Notes under the pieces: generated by a model
Databases searched by the model: none
What the model was told of the DNA's origin: nothing
What the model saw: only the letters and a program-made list of their open reading frames with translations
Virus record (IMG/VR): IMGVR_UViG_3300023172_000135
Span: 1-28,908 of that record
Direction: 5' to 3' (one strand)
Source: a virus
Length of the DNA stretch: 28,908 bases
Shown here: positions 28,612 to 28,908 of the stretch, one piece after another
Layout of the letters: the number at the start of each line of letters is the position of its first letter
Numbering within the stretch: the stretch's first letter is position 1
Made by a program: the position numbers and the translations under genes

Positions 28612-28761
28612 CTATCCTACGTTGTTCTCTTCTTCGTAATATGAAAGTTTATCAATAAGTTTCTCATACTCTTCCCACATGTATTCAGAACCAGTCTCTT
28701 CCTGGTAATTTCTACACGCACGAATAAGTCTTGTGATGTCGTTGGAATTGAATTTCATCAT
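28612..28761 (-). CDS. 49-residue acidic hypothetical protein
   Basis: The frame MMKFNSNDITRLIRACRNYQ... ends ...EEENNVG at TAG 28612. The protein is helical and acidic (EYMWEEYEKLIDKLSYYEEE). ATG 28758 is an alternative start. A TATAAT hexamer lies 21 bases upstream (28782-28787), without a good -35 element. It is probably the first gene of the petE unit. Family unknown. Confidence 0.5.
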   Translation of the reverse strand: MMKFNSNDITRLIRACRNYQEETGSEYMWEEYEKLIDKLSYYEEENNVG

Positions 28762-28797
28762 AGTAAAGAATACTCAAACTAATTATATCTATCTAAC

Positions 28798-28908
28798 TCA
28801 GCAATTCCACGCTCGTAAGGATTTGTTAATACGACTATCTTTGTCGTTGGCAGTTTTCTTAGAAGTTAATTTTTTCTTCATGCCCTTCATTCGAGCACAA
28901 AAGGATGC
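28798..28908 (-). CDS. Partial C-terminus of a virion-type protein
   Basis: The frame enters from the window edge and ends at TGA 28798. The 36 visible residues read ASFCARMKGMKKKLTSKKTA followed by NDKDSRINKSLRAWNC. This Cys/Lys-rich ending, with SFCxRMxGM, TSKKTANDxxSRINKSLRxWxC and a terminal cysteine, recurs at the C-termini of marine phage proteins, often structural ones. The rest of the protein lies outside the window, so the product cannot be named. Confidence 0.65.
   Translation of the reverse strand, partial: ASFCARMKGMKKKLTSKKTANDKDSRINKSLRAWNC

Noticed and set aside
28782-28787. TATAAT as a promoter before the 49-residue gene
   Set aside because: No acceptable -35 element 16-18 bases upstream, so it is mentioned only within the gene entry.
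1-28908. tRNA genes, CRISPR arrays, psbA/psbD, insertion sequences or integrase sites
   Set aside because: None was recognisable by eye; nearly all of the sequence is occupied by supported phage genes.

Overview
The window looks like a piece of a T4-like myovirus that infects marine cyanobacteria (a cyanomyophage of Synechococcus or Prochlorococcus). The grounds are a dense phage layout with 1-11 base gene overlaps, T4-type baseplate, neck and replication proteins (gp4, gp5, gp26, gp48, gp53, gp54, gp32, gp33, gp59), and cyanobacterial host-like genes: plastocyanin (petE), a CP12-like Calvin-cycle regulator, DUF1825-like and DUF4278-like proteins, thyX and phoH. I could not determine the host species. 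No rRNA, tRNA, CRISPR array or insertion sequence was seen.

Region 1 (1-1564, minus) is a train of seven very small overlapping genes of unknown function behind a sigma70-type promoter (1590-1618). Region 2 (1624-14167, minus) is the virion tail-tip and baseplate-hub cassette, in transcription order: gp54-like tube initiator, gp26, a small gp51/chaperone-like protein, a 596-residue protein with a SleB-like hydrolase segment, a 644-residue protein with an M23 peptidase, a gp27-like hub protein, CP12, a gp5-like OB-fold hub protein without lysozyme, a beta-helix spike-like protein, a possible PAAR-like tip protein and a large structural protein. Region 3 (14196-18932, plus) diverges from it through back-to-back late promoters and encodes gp4, a conserved unknown protein, gp48 and an enlarged gp53 carrying a beta-propeller. 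A bidirectional terminator follows.

Region 4 (18963-23619, minus) is the replication and transcription block: phoH, a PD-(D/E)XK exonuclease, late-transcription factor gp33, helicase loader gp59, two DUF1825-like paralogues, gp32 behind its own strong promoter, and a GTG-started 38-residue membrane peptide. Region 5 (23646-26371, minus) holds thyX, a small acidic protein and two tandem glycosyltransferases. Region 6 (26402-28908, minus) is a run of small genes with several regulatory elements: two terminators, three sigma70-like promoters, a hairpin over a ribosome-binding site, a glutamine-riboswitch-like RNA upstream of a 64-residue protein, and a petE operon with three small partner genes. 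It ends in the C-terminus of a protein that runs off the window.

The genes suggest one programme. Small early genes and replication proteins sit behind host-type promoters, and structural genes behind TATAAATA-type late promoters served by gp33. CP12, plastocyanin and possibly glutamine sensing would adjust host carbon, electron and nitrogen metabolism. The most notable signals are the riboswitch-like leader with an exact 9-base duplication able to form a competing hairpin over the Shine-Dalgarno, the CP12 gene inside the baseplate hub cassette, the apparent spreading of T4 gp5 functions over several genes, and the propeller inserted into gp53.
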